Assembly: GCF_001189245.1 (NCBI RefSeq)
Contig: NZ_LFIQ01000105.1
Location: 177,620 to 241,619 of the forward strand
Reading direction: 5' to 3'
Source of the DNA: Bradyrhizobium pachyrhizi
GTDB lineage: Bacteria > Pseudomonadota > Alphaproteobacteria > Rhizobiales > Xanthobacteraceae
Length of the DNA stretch: 64,000 nt
Within the stretch, counting starts at the first letter, position 1. Every line of letters starts with the position of its first letter. Positions 61,936-64,000 of the stretch are shown in pieces. Both the position numbers and the translations under genes were made by a program. The notes below the pieces were generated by a model that worked only from the letters and a program-made list of their open reading frames with translations, had not been told where the DNA came from and ran no database searches.

Positions 61936-64000
61936 CTAGAAAATATGAACGTTCGCGGCCGCCGGCACGCCAGTGCTCAGATGTGCGAGATCCACCTTGT
62001 CGGAGCCAGTGCCATTCGCCGAGTACCAGAGCTCATGCGTCGTATTGTTGAAGAAGAATTTGTTCGTGCTTCCACTTTCGCTCCAGGCGCTGGCGTTGTT
62101 CTCGGTCCCGCCGGTGACTGCCGATGACGTGAACTGACCAGCCGTAAGGGCGTTTGAAACGCCCGTCGGAAGGCTCAGACCGGCCACATCGAGAAGCAGT
62201 GTATCACCGCTGTTGAAATCACTGATGATTTCGTGGGCGCTGAGATTGAGAACAAACTTGTCGTCCCCACCATTGCCAGTGAGCGTCTCGTTGGTTGGTC
62301 CGGCGACAATGACATCATTGCCGGCCGTGCCCAGAAGGGTCGTGGTGCCATTGATGTTGATATTGATGGTGCTCGACGCCGTGTCGCCGTCACCGTCAAT
62401 CGTCGACACGTTGAAGCTCAGGTCCTCGGAGACGTTCGTGGTCGACGAAACTCCGACGCCAACCAAGTCGACCTTGCCGCTGCCTGTCACGTCCGTGAAC
62501 TGGACAGCGTAGAGCTGCAGGCCGGCCGGCGCTGTGGGCGTCGACCATTCGGTGGCGACCGTGGTGTGGGTGGAAGGATCGAAATCACCGGATACCGATG
62601 TGATGGAGGCGGCGTGCACTCCGTCCCAATAAGTGACGACGTAATGGATTTCGTCTCCGCCCTTGTAGTTGGAGAACGTGTAGTTCGCGACCGATTCGTT
62701 TGCCGGCGGATGGAACGCCGCGTTGCCGACCGGACTGGCGATTGCGCCGCTCGTGAAATCGAACAGCAGCTTTTCATTGGGGTCGAAGTTATTGTTGTCG
62801 ACGCCCCAACCGTTGGTTGATCCGTTCACACCGCCTTGGCTGCCGCCGGAGGTCGTTCCCGAAACAACCGCCAGTTGATCGGTGTTCGAAGAAAGAATCT
62901 GCTCTTCCGAAGGTCCCGATCCAAAGGCGGATGAACTGCCGACATTCTGGATCGTTGTCTCCGTGAATGGCTGAAGCAGTGTGAACAGGTAGTGACCGGT
63001 TGTGTCATCCAGATTCAGCGTGAAGATATTATTCGCTGCCGATGGGGCCGCACCGATATAGGCCGTCAAATTCTGTCCAAGTGCGTCGATGGAATAGTGC
63101 ACGGCCTGGCCATTGAACGTCAGGCCGGCCGGCGCCGTGTTTCCAGTCAAGGTGAAGTCATATGCGCCAAAACCATCGGCGCCGGAGAACACGGGTAGGT
63201 TACCGAGCACGGACATCCCCGCGTAATCGGCAATGATTCCATGCTCGATCGTGCCGAAACTCGGGCCGTCGTCGAGGAAGCTGATATGGGTGCTGATGTC
63301 GGCGGTGGCCGTCACATGATCGCCATCGGCGTCCGTCAACGTCACCGTCGCGCCGATCTTGCCGGCCGTCATCGTCAGCAGATCGTTCGGACTGGCGGTG
63401 CTGTTGTGGTGGAGCGAGAGATAGTCCGCCACATAGAGTTGACCGGTGATCGGATCGATGGCGATCGCGAACGCCGTTTGGCCCGTCAGGCTGGGGTTGG
63501 CGGCATCGTTGCCCACAGTACCGATGATCCGGCCGCTGGCATCCAGCGACAGCGCGATCCCTGTGCCATCCGTCAACGTCAGGCCTGACGCAGCGCTGAG
63601 GACGCTCAACGCATAGGTCGTAGACCCCGCGCCGTCAGAGCCGAAGCTGCCTCCGGCCACCGTCAGGATGCTGCTCGCGCCCGTCGAGGCAAAGCTGAGC
63701 GCACCGTTGTCAAGTGACGCTGCCGACACATCGGTGTCGACGCCCTTGTTCGCGACCGTGCTGAACAGCGCGGCGACAGTGCTGGCGGCACCGTTGAACG
63801 TGATCGCAGTCGAGCCGAGCACGTCGCTCGCGCCGCCGGTGGTCTGCAGGCCGGGAGTCTCGTCCACGCCGATCGTAGCTGCGCTGACCGTCGCTGTCGG
63901 CGCCGTCGGGCCGCTGTCCTGGATTGTGAACACGCCGGTGCCGAGGTCGAGCGGCGTCGACACGCTGTCACCGTCGGCATCGACGATGGTCTGCACCACC
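61936..64000 (-). CDS. Large repeat-containing adhesin, C-terminal part (type I secreted, LapA/BapA-like)
   Basis: About 688 residues are visible; the gene continues upstream beyond the window. Repeats of the DUF5801/VCBS-type (TPTATVSAATIGVDETPGLQTTGG; DADGDHVTATADISTHISFLDDGPSFG; STIDGDGDTASSTINININGTT) with many acidic turns that may bind calcium. Near the end are degenerate RTX nonapeptides (LLGTAGNDVIVAG, LTGNGGDDKFVLN) followed by a SDFNSGDTLLLDVAGL-like type I secretion target region, and the end AANVHIF. Partner of the secretion genes and LapG next to it. The LapG cleavage site would be at the N-terminus, outside the window. Confidence 0.88.
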   Translation of the reverse strand, partial: VVQTIVDADGDSVSTPLDLGTGVFTIQDSGPTAPTATVSAATIGVDETPGLQTTGGASDVLGSTAITFNGAASTVAALFSTVANKGVDTDVSAASLDNGALSFASTGASSILTVAGGSFGSDGAGSTTYALSVLSAASGLTLTDGTGIALSLDASGRIIGTVGNDAANPSLTGQTAFAIAIDPITGQLYVADYLSLHHNSTASPNDLLTMTAGKIGATVTLTDADGDHVTATADISTHISFLDDGPSFGTIEHGIIADYAGMSVLGNLPVFSGADGFGAYDFTLTGNTAPAGLTFNGQAVHYSIDALGQNLTAYIGAAPSAANNIFTLNLDDTTGHYLFTLLQPFTETTIQNVGSSSAFGSGPSEEQILSSNTDQLAVVSGTTSGGSQGGVNGSTNGWGVDNNNFDPNEKLLFDFTSGAIASPVGNAAFHPPANESVANYTFSNYKGGDEIHYVVTYWDGVHAASITSVSGDFDPSTHTTVATEWSTPTAPAGLQLYAVQFTDVTGSGKVDLVGVGVSSTTNVSEDLSFNVSTIDGDGDTASSTINININGTTTLLGTAGNDVIVAGPTNETLTGNGGDDKFVLNLSAHEIISDFNSGDTLLLDVAGLSLPTGVSNALTAGQFTSSAVTGGTENNASAWSESGSTNKFFFNNTTHELWYSANGTGSDKVDLAHLSTGVPAAANVHIF

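Overview
The window reads as GC-rich chromosomal DNA of an alphaproteobacterium, most likely a Bradyrhizobium-type member of the Nitrobacteraceae/Hyphomicrobiales. Grounds: the formate-dehydrogenase accessory cluster with DUF3305/DUF3306/DUF6352/DUF6505 genes, a GapR (DUF2312) gene, a GTTC-N7-GTTC SOS box in front of dinB, Cpa/Tad pilus genes and many GTG/TTG starts. This assignment is inferred from gene content; no database search was possible. No rRNA, tRNA, CRISPR array or insertion sequence was seen, and nothing looks like a mobile island.

Layout. (1) 1-7967: a molybdenum formate dehydrogenase locus. A leftward operon of stop/start-overlapping genes runs from a biotin/lipoate-ligase-like protein through four DUF proteins, an HTH-TorD fusion chaperone and a small Tat-targeted protein to the N-terminal part of the catalytic subunit, which leaves the window. 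A polyferredoxin-like Fe-S protein is divergent to it. (2) 8032-10170: a WD40-cytochrome c protein and two small membrane or exported proteins. (3) 10307-21176: a long leftward gene set for an ABC importer of the sugar/CUT2 type (two permeases, binding protein, double ATPase), two SMP-30-like propeller domains (one fused to a permease), a GntR/FCD regulator, an acyl-CoA ligase and an acyl-CoA dehydrogenase. (4) 21647-24434: alkB, gapR, exoD and two membrane proteins.

(5) 24461-35823: a glyoxylate/oxalate-type metabolic region around an IclR regulator. Leftward genes gcl, hyi and glxR turn glyoxylate into glycerate. Rightward genes encode a CBS protein, a ketopantoate-reductase-like enzyme, a fumarylacetoacetase-family hydrolase, an OxlT-like MFS transporter, glycerate 2-kinase and pyruvate kinase. 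Together they make a route glyoxylate -> tartronate semialdehyde -> glycerate -> 2-phosphoglycerate -> (enolase, elsewhere) -> pyruvate. (6) 35905-39473: a small ORF, SOS-controlled dinB, and two hypothetical proteins.

(7) 39533-52087: a complete tad/cpa type IVb (Flp) pilus locus read leftward: two near-twin pilins, terminator, prepilin peptidase, cpaB, cpaE, cpaF, tadB, tadC, an isoprenylcysteine-methyltransferase-like gene, tadE, a Tad protein, a second TadE-like protein, then secretin cpaC, a small lipoprotein and tadD. (8) 52443-54958: a lipoprotein, a NYN-domain protein and a secreted protein. (9) 55229-64000: a Lap-type biofilm adhesin system: TolC-family outer-membrane protein, type I secretion ATPase with a degenerate C39 domain, HlyD-family adaptor, LapG-type periplasmic protease, and, convergent across a shared bidirectional terminator, the C-terminal part of a very large repeat adhesin.
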